Part shown: piece by piece, positions 1 through 6,869 of the stretch
How positions within the stretch are numbered: position 1 is the first letter of the stretch
How the letters are laid out: every line of letters starts with the position of its first letter
Assembly: GCF_024124665.1 (NCBI RefSeq)
Contig: NZ_JAMXSB010000006.1
Location: forward strand, 1 to 64,000
DNA: 64,000 bases
Direction of reading: 5' to 3'
From: Pleionea sp. CnH1-48
GTDB lineage: Bacteria; Pseudomonadota; Gammaproteobacteria; Enterobacterales; Kangiellaceae
Made by a program: the position numbers and the translations under genes
Notes under the pieces: generated by a model
What the model saw: only the letters and a program-made list of their open reading frames with translations
Told to the model about the DNA's origin: nothing
Database searches by the model: none

Positions 1-80
1 TAGAGTACAACGAGAGTCGACCTCATCAAGCTCTTAATAATCTGTCGCCTAAAGAGTTCCTAAGTAACAGCGAATTTTGA
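1..80 (+). mobile_element. 3' end of an IS3-family transposase (OrfB), cut by the window edge
   Basis: Reading from base 3 gives 25 codons and a TGA at 78-80. The peptide contains the pattern YNESRPHQALNNLSPKEF, the usual C-terminal signature of IS3-family DDE transposases (YNxxRPHxxLxxLxPxEF). Only the last residues are in the window, so it cannot be said whether the element is intact. No terminal inverted repeat could be recognised just downstream. The tail overlaps the 3' end of the minus-strand small gene at 49-246. Confidence 0.8.
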
Positions 81-246
81 TGAGCCCGTCTTCACTACAA
101 GGTGGATCTAAAAATGGGAGCCGGTCAGTTTTGACCAAAAGTTCAGTATTAAATGGTTCTCTTAAAGGGAGTACTTCTGACATAACTTGAACTAATTCGT
201 AATCAGACATTTTCTTTAAAGAGTCAATCAGTTCATTTTTATTCAT
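49..246 (-). CDS. Small hypothetical protein (65 aa), possibly truncated by the adjacent IS
   Basis: No family recognised. The ATG at 246 is preferred over an in-frame GTG at 255 because an AAGGTG Shine-Dalgarno lies about 8 nt upstream of the ATG. The N-terminal half is a charged amphipathic helix (MNKNELIDSLKKMSDYELVQ). The last ten or so codons (49-80) lie inside the transposase 3' end on the other strand, so the native C-terminus was probably replaced when the IS arrived. It follows another tiny gene (268-399) by 21 nt in the same direction, so the two may be one transcript. Confidence 0.45.
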   Translation of the reverse strand: MNKNELIDSLKKMSDYELVQVMSEVLPLREPFNTELLVKTDRLPFLDPPCSEDGLIKIRCYLGTL

Positions 247-267
247 CGTAAGCACCTTATTTAGAAC

Positions 268-399
268 TTAGCGTGTAGTTGCGGCAACTTTAAGTTCTTC
301 GGGCCAAACCAGCCCCATTCTTTTCAATAAAGCTAGCATTTCTTTACTAGATTCTTTATCAAGCCTCTCATTTACGAGTGTTTTAACTGACGGAGTCAT
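268..399 (-). CDS. Small hypothetical protein (43 aa)
   Basis: ATG at 397-399, stop TAA at 268-270. The product begins MTPSVKTLVNERLDKESSKE and is mostly charged helix. There is no signal peptide, membrane segment or recognised family. No strong Shine-Dalgarno is visible. It lies 21 nt upstream of the 65-residue gene at 49-246, on the same strand, which is the main argument that it is real. Confidence 0.35.
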   Translation of the reverse strand: MTPSVKTLVNERLDKESSKEMLALLKRMGLVWPEELKVAATTR

Positions 400-682
400 A
401 ATCCAATATTCACATGTTCTTATAAGCACTGATGTTCGATAAATCAGAATGCAATTCTTTACCCCATTTATCGAAAAAGTAATCCTAAACTACTACAAAT
501 CCGAAATTTGATGAATTGCTTTTGTGAAATTAATGCAATTCTTGGAAATCGACGAATCATAAATGTGGATACTTGATTAAGTCAGTCCGTTGATTATTAC
601 GAATGTCTGAAATAATCGAAAAAAAAATCAACGACATTTATTCATCTGTATAGATAGTCTTATTTAGGTGTCCACCAAATTT
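400..682. other. Intergenic stretch without a recognised gene
   Basis: About 280 bases, AT-rich, with stops in all frames at short spacing. It presumably holds the promoter of the two small minus-strand genes. Nothing else could be supported. Confidence 0.4.
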
Positions 683-702
683 AGAGACTCGCAAGAGTCT
701 CT
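683..702 (-). terminator. Stem-loop at the end of the 701-982 gene
   Basis: Perfect 8-bp stem AGAGACTC / GAGTCTCT closing a GCAA tetraloop. It overlaps the stop codon of the minus-strand gene. The following minus-strand sequence is only weakly T-rich, so termination is probable rather than certain. Confidence 0.5.
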
Positions 703-982
703 ACCAGTTTTCACTTTCCCATACAGTCAACACTTCGTGTCTTTTGCTACAAGGCTTTGCGGAGTTTTCTTGTTTTTTCTTTACGGAACTCTCTCCAGAA
801 CGCTCTATACAACAGTTCAAGTCTATGACGTCTCGCCATTTTGAGTTTTCAATTTCTATTAACAACAATAGGCTCAGCACAGCTTCAAAATGAGTAAAGC
901 TGTGAAAATAAAGATTACAAATAGCGTAATGAACCCCATCTCCATTTTCTTTGTACGAACCTTGAGCTTGACTAACATCCAC
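701..982 (-). CDS. Hypothetical protein (93 aa)
   Basis: GTG start at 980-982, with no convincing Shine-Dalgarno. No recognised family. There is a hydrophobic stretch around residues 33-44 (EAVLSLLLLIEI), too short to call a membrane helix with certainty, and a lysine/serine-rich C-terminal third. A perfect GCAA-capped stem-loop exactly at its stop codon is the best evidence that a minus-strand transcript ends here. It could equally be a chance reading frame in a degraded accessory patch. Confidence 0.3.
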   Translation of the reverse strand: MDVSQAQGSYKENGDGVHYAICNLYFHSFTHFEAVLSLLLLIEIENSKWRDVIDLNCCIERSGESSVKKKQENSAKPCSKRHEVLTVWESENW

Positions 983-1182
983 AATTAAAAACGGCCTTTC
1001 GAAGTTGGTACCTTTTTAGGCAGAAAAGAGACTTTTGTAAGCATTCAGCACATGTTCCATAAGCCTTTAACCTGAAAATGAAAGCTGATATGTTATGCTT
1101 TATCTATGTAATAAAATCGGGAAAAATATAAATACTCTCAGAGCAAGAAAAATTTCTGTTAATCACACAGTTAGGAATACCA

Positions 1183-1555
1183 ATGAATCTAGATAAGATT
1201 CTGAATCAAGCAAGCGAGTACGAGCTGAGCTATAGTACGGCAGTAGATTTCGCAAGTTCGCAAAACCTCTCGCTAGTTGATTTTGTAAATTCATTCGCAA
1301 TTGCTCTGGCAAAGGGATACCAAGATGGTCGATACAATTTTGAATTTAGTGATGGCGCTGCAAACTGGCTCTTTGACTTCATGACAGATGACGTATTTTT
1401 ATCATCAAACAACAATACTTCTACCATCACCAGCTTACGATGTTTACCTGGCCTTTGATGAGGGCGAATATCATCATCGAGGCGACCCCGAAGACGTTGT
1501 GGCAGAGATTAAATATACGAAACCAAGATTCAATGAGATATTGTCGTGCAACTAA
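1183..1555 (+). pseudogene. Hypothetical gene broken by a frameshift near 1410-1420
   Basis: The first frame from ATG 1183 gives about 76 plausible residues (MNLDKILNQASEYELSYSTA onward), then becomes nonsense (TSLRCLPGL) and stops. In the next frame the sequence continues sensibly (PAYDVYLAFDEGEYHHRGD, then about 25 residues) to a TAA at 1553-1555. The switch falls around the AACAACAATAC tract, so one base has probably been gained or lost. The restored product would be about 122 residues, acidic and soluble, of no recognised family. A sequencing error would give the same picture. Confidence 0.6.
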
Positions 1556-1650
1556 TATTAACAAGGCTAGAGGGAGCAAAAAATTGGCTCTTAGCTCTGG
1601 CTTTTCGTCCCCTGTTGGCGGCGTTATTCATCTAGAGGATTGAAATAATA

Positions 1651-1911
1651 ATGGAAGCAAAATACAAGAAAAAAGCCATAATGGATCGAATCGAGGAAAT
1701 AGAAAGCGATATATTGAAAGCTAATGAATACCTCGAAGATGGCTCTCATGCGCATTGGCACAAGTTCAAACCTGTGTTGAAAGAAAAAGAAAGAAACGGA
1801 GAGACTCTGCCACCTCATCGAGACTGGGTGAAAAATGTGTTCCTGCCAGAGCGAGAACAAGCTTTAAAAGAAGCTATAAAATTAGTTGACCGACTAGAGA
1901 GTAAAAAGTAA
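1651..1911 (+). CDS. Small charged helical hypothetical protein (86 aa)
   Basis: ATG at 1651, ending at TAA 1909-1911. The protein is almost wholly charged alpha-helix (many E, K and R), with the first 30 residues resembling a short coiled coil. It has no signal peptide, membrane helix or recognised domain, so no function is proposed. It sits 95 bases after the frameshifted gene on the same strand. Confidence 0.5.
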   Translation: MEAKYKKKAIMDRIEEIESDILKANEYLEDGSHAHWHKFKPVLKEKERNGETLPPHRDWVKNVFLPEREQALKEAIKLVDRLESKK

Positions 1912-2057
1912 CAGTTCTCAATGTTTCTTGAGGAAATTTTGGGGTATCTGGGACAGCACATAATTTTTGCATGGCGCAAGACTTTAACAACATCATTCAC
2001 AAGTGCGATAACAACAATAGAAGACTAAAAAGCTCAATGCCTAAAATGAGCTGACTC

Positions 2058-2088
2058 TTGACCTAGATCAAGCCAGCATGGCTATAAT
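2058..2088 (+). promoter_or_regulatory. FNR/ANR-like box and -10 element upstream of uspA
   Basis: TTGAC-CTAG-ATCAA at 2058-2071 matches the FNR/Anr consensus TTGAT-N4-ATCAA in 9 of 10 arm positions. A perfect TATAAT follows at 2083-2088, 46 nt before the uspA start. With the start point expected near 2095-2105, the box is centred about 31-41 nt upstream, close to a class II activator position. This suggests induction at low oxygen. Confidence 0.6.
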
Positions 2089-2133
2089 GTAGTTACACTG
2101 AGAATACAAAACATTATTGTACGGGATAATACT

Positions 2134-2529
2134 ATGTTTAAAACCATTCTTTGCGCCATTGAAGCTTCTGATGAAGGAAAAGAAGTACTCTCGCACGCAT
2201 CTCAACTTTCAAAGCTATGTGATGCCCAGCTTCTTGTTGTCCATGTTATCCCTTATGCTCTTCTTCCAAAGGATTACCAAAAGGAACTAGAAGAAGAAGC
2301 TAAGCCTAAAATTCGAGAGATAGCGAGTGAGTTTGATATCTCTGAGAAATGCCAGTTTATAAAAGTAGGTAAGCCTTACCAACATATATGTTCTCTAGCA
2401 GAGAAGAAAAATGCAGATCTGATTATCTTGGGCACCCATTCACAGAAAGGTGTTCAAGCGCTTCTTGGTTCAACTGCAAATGCCGTTGTCAACAAGGCGA
2501 CTTGCAATGTCTCATTAGTGAAAGTATAA
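2134..2529 (+). CDS. uspA: Universal stress protein UspA family (131 aa)
   Basis: Single Usp domain over the full length, the normal size for a stand-alone UspA. It begins MFKTILCAIEASDEGKEVL, the beta1/alpha1 unit with the conserved acidic residue. Near residue 98 it has the ATP-binding signature GTHSQKGVQALLGSTANAVV (G-2x-G-9x-GS). Family members are cytoplasmic dimers that improve survival in starvation, respiratory block or low oxygen. The exact biochemical role here is unknown. It is monocistronic: an FNR-like promoter lies upstream and an intrinsic terminator directly downstream. The symbol is a family-level name. Confidence 0.9.
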   Translation: MFKTILCAIEASDEGKEVLSHASQLSKLCDAQLLVVHVIPYALLPKDYQKELEEEAKPKIREIASEFDISEKCQFIKVGKPYQHICSLAEKKNADLIILGTHSQKGVQALLGSTANAVVNKATCNVSLVKV

Positions 2530-2554
2530 GTTCTCACTTCCCAGTTTCACTTTG

Positions 2555-2588
2555 AATAGAAGTCTTGTACTTAAAGGCTTCTATTTTT
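2555..2588 (+). terminator. Intrinsic terminator of uspA
   Basis: AATAGAAG (2555-2562) pairs with CTTCTATT (2578-2585), followed by a T-run. It starts 26 nt after the uspA stop codon. Confidence 0.7.
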
Positions 2589-2625
2589 CTCTGTTAAAAA
2601 TGATGAGTCTTTCTTTGAGCTTTAC

Positions 2626-2967
2626 CTATTGAGTTTTCCAGACACAAAGAGAGTCCACAACATCACCTTCTGCTAACATTCTGTCAAAACCTTCAAGGTT
2701 AAAGCTGGCAAGTTTTGACTCGAGAAACAAGAGCACTTTATCCATACCTTTAGCATCTCCACTGACACTTAGTGTATCACCAGACATATCCTTAAACTCC
2801 CAGACAGACATAACGCCATTGACGGCATGGTAATGAAAGTTAATTTCCTTTATATCTTTTACTTCTAGTTGTAACGCTTGCCCTTCCTTTTCTATCACGA
2901 GCTGCTCATCGTTAATGCCAATTTTTTCTGGCGCTAATCCTAATACTTTATTTATATATTTTTTCAT
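2626..2967 (-). CDS. Hypothetical protein (113 aa)
   Basis: ATG at 2965-2967. The sequence alternates short beta strands and turns (for example residues 39-75, VNGVMSVWEFKDMSGDTLSV), with a helix near KVLLFLESKLASF. This is reminiscent of small PH-like or barrel folds, but no family is recognised. It has no signal peptide, so it should be cytoplasmic. It lies between the uspA terminator and the terminator of the CDGSH/FMN gene, so it has its own short transcription unit. Confidence 0.55.
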   Translation of the reverse strand: MKKYINKVLGLAPEKIGINDEQLVIEKEGQALQLEVKDIKEINFHYHAVNGVMSVWEFKDMSGDTLSVSGDAKGMDKVLLFLESKLASFNLEGFDRMLAEGDVVDSLCVWKTQ

Positions 2968-2984
2968 AGTTTCTCTATCGTCAT

Positions 2985-3010
2985 CAAAAAAGCCCTCAAC
3001 CTTGAGAGCT
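2985..3010 (-). terminator. Intrinsic terminator of the CDGSH/FMN-fusion operon
   Basis: On the minus strand AGCTCTCAA-GG-TTGAGGGCT (3010-2991) forms a 9-bp stem with one G-T pair and is followed by a run of six T. It begins 29 nt after the stop codon at 3040. Confidence 0.8.
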
Positions 3011-3039
3011 TTCTATCATAACAGATCACACCATCAAGC

Positions 3040-4584
3040 TCATCCAGGCTCTTTCACTCCTGAATACCGAACACCAGATAACAATGCCATTTCTCGGTGC
3101 CAGGTTGCTAAATCCTCCTGATTAAACTCACTCAACGAATGATGGCCGCAGGCTCGAGCCATTACTTGCATCAGCTCGGTTGATGCTTCAAAAAAGTTTT
3201 TCAACTGAGTTGACGACTTTTCAATATTCAACCGTTGTCTTAAATCTTTCTTTTGCGTAGCAATTCCTGCAGGGCAGTTATTGGTATTACACATTCGCGC
3301 GGCCACACAACCGATGGCTTGCATGGCGCTGTTAGAAACCGCAACACCATCGGCTCCCAGAGCTAAAGCTTTCACAAAGTCCATAGGCACTCGTAATCCA
3401 CCGGTAATAATCAGTGTGACTCGCCCACTCGCGCCCTGCTCATCCAGATAACGACGCGCTCTAGCCAAAGCGGGAATTGTCGGCACACTGATGTGATCAC
3501 GAAACATCTCGGGAGCTGCGCCTGTGCCTCCACCACGTCCATCAAGAATGATGTAATCCGCGCTGGCGTCTAAAGCAAATTGAATATCTTGCTCAATATG
3601 ATTGGCACTCAGCTTAAAACCAATGGGAATTCCTCCTGTTACTTCACGCACACGATCTGCGAAGGCTTTATAGTCCTGCGCCGTATGAAGCTCTTTGAAG
3701 GTCGGAGGAGAAATGGCGGGCTGGCCTTCTTCAATGCCACGAACCTCTGATATCTTTCCAACGTTTTTATTGCCAGGTAAATGGCCTCCCGTTCCAGTTT
3801 TAGCTCCCTGCCCGCCTTTAAAGTGAAACGCTTGAACGTTCTTTAACAATGCTTCGTCATAACCAAATTGCGCACTCGCTAGCTCATAAAAATAACGTGA
3901 GTTGGCTTGCTGTTCTTCGGGCAACATGCCGCCTTCTCCCGAACAAATCCCGGTGCCTGCCAAGTCAGCGCCTTTGGCCATAGACACTTTTGCCTCAAAG
4001 GATAACGCCCCAAAACTCATATCAGAAACAAACAGCGGAATTTTTAGTTTAAGCGGCTTCTTAGCTTGTGGTCCTATCACCAGCTCGGTATTAACAGGCA
4101 TGTCTTCCATCAAAGGTTTGGCCGCCATTTGTGCGGTCATCACTTGCAGTTCATCCCAGTGAGGTAACTGATAACGAGGTATCCCCATGGAAGTCATAGG
4201 ACCATGATGCCCCAGTTTAGATAGTCCCTCACGAGCCAGTTGATGAATAAACTCAACCGTAGGCTCTTCTTTAGTGGCATTGGCAACAGGAATACTTGCA
4301 TCCGTAACCTTAACGCCCGGACCTTCTTTGCCTACCTGTGTTGCATCAAACTGTTTATGGGTGCCATCACAAAACGGCACACTCCCCGTATGTTTACACT
4401 GACAAAGGTATGCGTCACCATCATCCTCGGCAGTGAAAGCTTTTGGCTTGAAGTCTGTTCCAGCATGGGAGCCATCACAAAAGGGTTGATTTTTTGAACG
4501 CCCGCAAGCGCAAAAATAATATTCTTCACCTTTCGTTAAACTCACCTTTACAGGTTTATTGTCTGCAATAACTGGGTTGCTCAT
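3040..4584 (-). CDS. Double CDGSH iron-sulfur domain fused to an FMN glutamate-synthase-like enzyme (514 aa)
   Basis: Two N-terminal CDGSH (mitoNEET-type) zinc-finger-like motifs carry the 2Fe-2S ligands C25/C27/C36/H40 and C61/C63/C72/H76. Residues ~130-510 are an FMN-binding TIM barrel like the GltB synthase domain. It contains GGGTGAAPEMF, a glycine-rich IITGGLRVP phosphate-binding segment and CVAARMCNTNNC, the C-x5-C-x4-C arrangement that binds the 3Fe-4S cluster in glutamate synthase. There is no glutamine amidotransferase domain, so ordinary glutamate synthase activity is unlikely; an electron-transfer or oxidoreductase role is inferred. ATG 4584 is chosen for the GAGGAG site just upstream; a TTG at 4599 is in frame. 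It is the last gene of the doxX-led cluster. Confidence 0.85.
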   Translation of the reverse strand: MSNPVIADNKPVKVSLTKGEEYYFCACGRSKNQPFCDGSHAGTDFKPKAFTAEDDGDAYLCQCKHTGSVPFCDGTHKQFDATQVGKEGPGVKVTDASIPVANATKEEPTVEFIHQLAREGLSKLGHHGPMTSMGIPRYQLPHWDELQVMTAQMAAKPLMEDMPVNTELVIGPQAKKPLKLKIPLFVSDMSFGALSFEAKVSMAKGADLAGTGICSGEGGMLPEEQQANSRYFYELASAQFGYDEALLKNVQAFHFKGGQGAKTGTGGHLPGNKNVGKISEVRGIEEGQPAISPPTFKELHTAQDYKAFADRVREVTGGIPIGFKLSANHIEQDIQFALDASADYIILDGRGGGTGAAPEMFRDHISVPTIPALARARRYLDEQGASGRVTLIITGGLRVPMDFVKALALGADGVAVSNSAMQAIGCVAARMCNTNNCPAGIATQKKDLRQRLNIEKSSTQLKNFFEASTELMQVMARACGHHSLSEFNQEDLATWHREMALLSGVRYSGVKEPG

Positions 4585-4631
4585 GATGTCTCCTCTCAAT
4601 AGTCTCTTTCACTGGTCCGAATGAAAGATGG

Positions 4632-5228
4632 TTAATTCTCAGTACGCTCGACTGTCATTTTTTTAATCGTTCGATCTTTTTTTACAAAATGGTGATATAA
4701 AGCCGCACCGATATGTCCCAGTATGAGTAACCAAACGACCCAGGCCCCCATAATCTCTTTATGAATAAAATCAATCGGCGCTTCGAAAGCTTCAAAGCTT
4801 ATTCCAAGTCCTTGCTCAATCAACCCGGTAAACATCCAGGTATCAGAAAACTTAACCGCATCAAATAAAAAGAAAAACTCCGTCGCAACACCCGTCCCCA
4901 TATAGCCAGTCAAAGGCATAATGATCATAACGGCGTAAAGCGCGTAATGTCCGAAGCGAGCAGCTTTATGCTCCAATGCTGTTCCGGGTTCTTCATCAGG
5001 CTGCCGATTCATCCAGCGCCAAATAATTCTCAGTAATACCAGGACGCCAATCGATACTCCAAACGATAAATGCAACTGCAACGCAGTCCAGTTTTCTGGT
5101 GTTTTTGCTTCAGTAATCCATTGTCGGTAATACACACTGACATAAGCACCTAAAAACAATAAAGCCGTCAGCCAATGTAATGTTTTTGCAATGACACCAT
5201 AATTTCTTTCGGTATTTTTCCAACGCAT
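4632..5228 (-). CDS. Cytochrome b561 family diheme membrane protein (198 aa)
   Basis: Prokaryotic cytochrome b561 (CybB type): four transmembrane helices around residues 13-33, 50-66, 90-108 and 158-178. Conserved histidines lie in helices 1 and 2 (KTLHWLTA, LQLHLSFGV) and in the last helix (LGHIGAALYHH). Family members bind two b-type hemes and move electrons from membrane quinols, some to superoxide or to a periplasmic partner. It stands between the hydroquinone reductase and the CDGSH/FMN protein with gaps of 43 and 47 nt, which points to one redox operon. Its electron partner is not shown by the sequence. Confidence 0.88.
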   Translation of the reverse strand: MRWKNTERNYGVIAKTLHWLTALLFLGAYVSVYYRQWITEAKTPENWTALQLHLSFGVSIGVLVLLRIIWRWMNRQPDEEPGTALEHKAARFGHYALYAVMIIMPLTGYMGTGVATEFFFLFDAVKFSDTWMFTGLIEQGLGISFEAFEAPIDFIHKEIMGAWVVWLLILGHIGAALYHHFVKKDRTIKKMTVERTEN

Positions 5229-5271
5229 GGGATATTCCTTAAGTTGGGTTTCTTAGCAAAAAATGCGCGGT

Positions 5272-6252
5272 TTAAGACAAAGCCTCTCGATGATGAGGCT
5301 CGTTCAGATTGAGCTCAGGCCCGACGGGAATCACCTGGGTCGGGTTAATGCTGGTATGAGAAGCATAGTAGTGAGCTTTGATGTACTCAATATTGACGGT
5401 GTCTGCAATACCCGGCTGCTGATACAGATCGCGAAGATAAGCCCCCAGTGCAACATAATCCTGAATTCGTTTTTTATTGCATTTAAAGTGACCGACATAA
5501 ACAGCATCAAAACGAATCAAGGTGGTGAACAAACGCCAATCGGCTTCTGTTATTTGATTTCCAGTCAGATAACGCTGCTTGCTAAGTATGGACTCCAACT
5601 GCTCCAAGGTATCAAACAACTCATTAACGGCTTCTTCATAAGCGGTTTGTGTTGTTGCAAAACCGGCTTTATAAACACCGTTGTTGATATTGTGATAAAC
5701 CAGATCATTTAGCTCATCAATTTGCTTTCTTTTTTCTTCGGGATAAAAGTCGCCTGCTTTTGCTCCTAAATGATCAAAAGCACTATTGAACATTCTGATG
5801 ATGTCTGCCGATTCGTTGCTAACAATCGTTTTTTGTTGCTTATCCCATAAGATAGGAACAGTCACTCGACCGGTATAATCAGACATAGCCAGCGTGTAAA
5901 GTTCATGCACTCGTTTGGCCTGATTAATGTTGTCTTCAACAACGCCTTCTCCTGGCTCAAAAGTCCACCCTTCTTCTCCCATAAACGCGTTAACAACAGA
6001 AACCGAAATCATATCTTCCAAGCCTTTTAAATGACGAAAGATGAGTGTTCTGTGCGCCCACGGACATGCTAACGAAACGTAAAGATGATAACGGCCTGAC
6101 TCAGCCTTAAACCCAGCTCGTCCCGTTGGACCAGCCTGACCATCAGCGGTCACCCAGTTGCGAAAATAGGAATCTTTACGAACAAATTTGCCTCCGGTCG
6201 ACTTAGTGTCGTACCAGTCGGTGCGCCATTGGCCTTCAACAAGCAGTCCCAT
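5272..6252 (-). CDS. yqjG: Glutathionyl-hydroquinone reductase, Xi-class GST (326 aa)
   Basis: Glutathione S-transferase of the Xi class, with the hallmark CPWAH motif at C63 (LACPWAHRTL), the same position as in E. coli YqjG, and the family's usual length. The enzyme reduces glutathionyl-hydroquinones through the catalytic cysteine and so protects against quinone stress. The N-terminal thioredoxin fold covers roughly residues 50-160 and the helical domain 170-320. It follows doxX, the same pairing as yqjF-yqjG in E. coli, and precedes cytochrome b561. The ATG at 6252 has GGAGA about 8 nt upstream. Confidence 0.92.
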   Translation of the reverse strand: MGLLVEGQWRTDWYDTKSTGGKFVRKDSYFRNWVTADGQAGPTGRAGFKAESGRYHLYVSLACPWAHRTLIFRHLKGLEDMISVSVVNAFMGEEGWTFEPGEGVVEDNINQAKRVHELYTLAMSDYTGRVTVPILWDKQQKTIVSNESADIIRMFNSAFDHLGAKAGDFYPEEKRKQIDELNDLVYHNINNGVYKAGFATTQTAYEEAVNELFDTLEQLESILSKQRYLTGNQITEADWRLFTTLIRFDAVYVGHFKCNKKRIQDYVALGAYLRDLYQQPGIADTVNIEYIKAHYYASHTSINPTQVIPVGPELNLNEPHHREALS

Positions 6253-6307
6253 GTGTGTCTCCTAGTTATTTCGTTGTCATATCAGAGCATGTTTTAGTTA
6301 CAACGGA

Positions 6308-6334
6308 TTTGAGTGAGCTCAAAGGTCACTCAAA
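6308..6334 (-). promoter_or_regulatory. Stem-loop between doxX and yqjG
   Basis: TTTGAGTGA (6308-6316) and TCACTCAAA (6326-6334) form a perfect 9-bp stem with a 9-nt loop. There is no T-run on either side, so it looks more like an mRNA-processing or attenuation hairpin than a full terminator. Confidence 0.45.
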
Positions 6335-6364
6335 CCTGATGCACTTTTTATGAATATTTTCTGC

Positions 6365-6757
6365 CTAAGCTTCCGCTGTTTTTCGGCTGTCGATGGCATA
6401 GGCACCGGCACCTTGCGCAACGATCATTAATAGGCCACCAGCGATGGTGATATTTTTCATAAACATGATCATTTGAGTCTGATCAGAAAAGTCTGCATGA
6501 AACAGTATGGCAGATAAGACACTAAACCCAGCCAATGCAAAGGCAGCCATACGAGCTTGCCAGCCAATCACAATCGCAATTCCTGCAATCACTTCGAGCG
6601 CGATAACCGCAGGCAATAGCATCCCAGAAACGCCCATGGCCTCCATGTAGCCTTGAGTAGCAGCATAAGCACCGATTTTATTAAGGCCAGACATGATAAA
6701 AACCATTGCTAATAAGAAGCGACCTGCAGGTGCGCTAAGCTCGTGTACTTTAGTCAT
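6365..6757 (-). CDS. DoxX family membrane protein (130 aa)
   Basis: Four-helix DoxX/YqjF-type membrane protein. It opens with APAGRFLLAMVFIMSGLNKI and later has VIALEVIAGIAIVIGWQAR, the usual helix 1 and helix 3 patterns. The ATG at 6757 is chosen because GGAG lies 8 nt upstream; the frame stays open further upstream but runs into the divergent lysR. DoxX proteins are small inner-membrane subunits linked to quinone or thiosulfate redox and to oxidative-stress complexes. It is first in a minus-strand series with yqjG, cytochrome b561 and the CDGSH/FMN gene and faces a LysR gene. Confidence 0.88.
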   Translation of the reverse strand: MTKVHELSAPAGRFLLAMVFIMSGLNKIGAYAATQGYMEAMGVSGMLLPAVIALEVIAGIAIVIGWQARMAAFALAGFSVLSAILFHADFSDQTQMIMFMKNITIAGGLLMIVAQGAGAYAIDSRKTAEA

Positions 6758-6834
6758 TGTGTTCTCCAAAATGTAATGTGTCTCTAAACAATGACAATAG
6801 CTTAACTGTTGACGAAAAAAGGATAAACACAGAG

Positions 6835-6864
6835 AATGACAAATCATTATTCTGATTTTGAGAA
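6835..6864. promoter_or_regulatory. Two dyads in the doxX/lysR divergent promoter
   Basis: AATGA-CAAA-TCATT (6835-6848) is followed at once by TTCT-N7-AGAA (6850-6864), which contains a T-N11-A LysR-box pattern. They lie just before the regulator's start codon, in the 112-nt gap shared with doxX. Binding by the neighbouring LysR protein, with autoregulation, is inferred. Confidence 0.4.
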
Positions 6865-6869
6865 CACCC

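Noticed and set aside
668-682. GGTGTCCACCAAAT as an IS terminal repeat
   Set aside because: No matching inverse copy was found nearby, and the element at 1-80 shows no such end.
1405-1432. Programmed ribosomal frameshift
   Set aside because: No slippery heptamer with a following pseudoknot, and the gene is not of a transposase or release-factor type; mutation or sequencing error is simpler.
1440-1643. Separate gene in the third frame over the frameshifted region
   Set aside because: It overlaps the better continuation of the 1183 gene and its product is basic and low in protein-like character.
1-2050. Prophage or integrative element
   Set aside because: No integrase, phage structural gene, tRNA or attachment repeat; only an IS end and small unknown genes.
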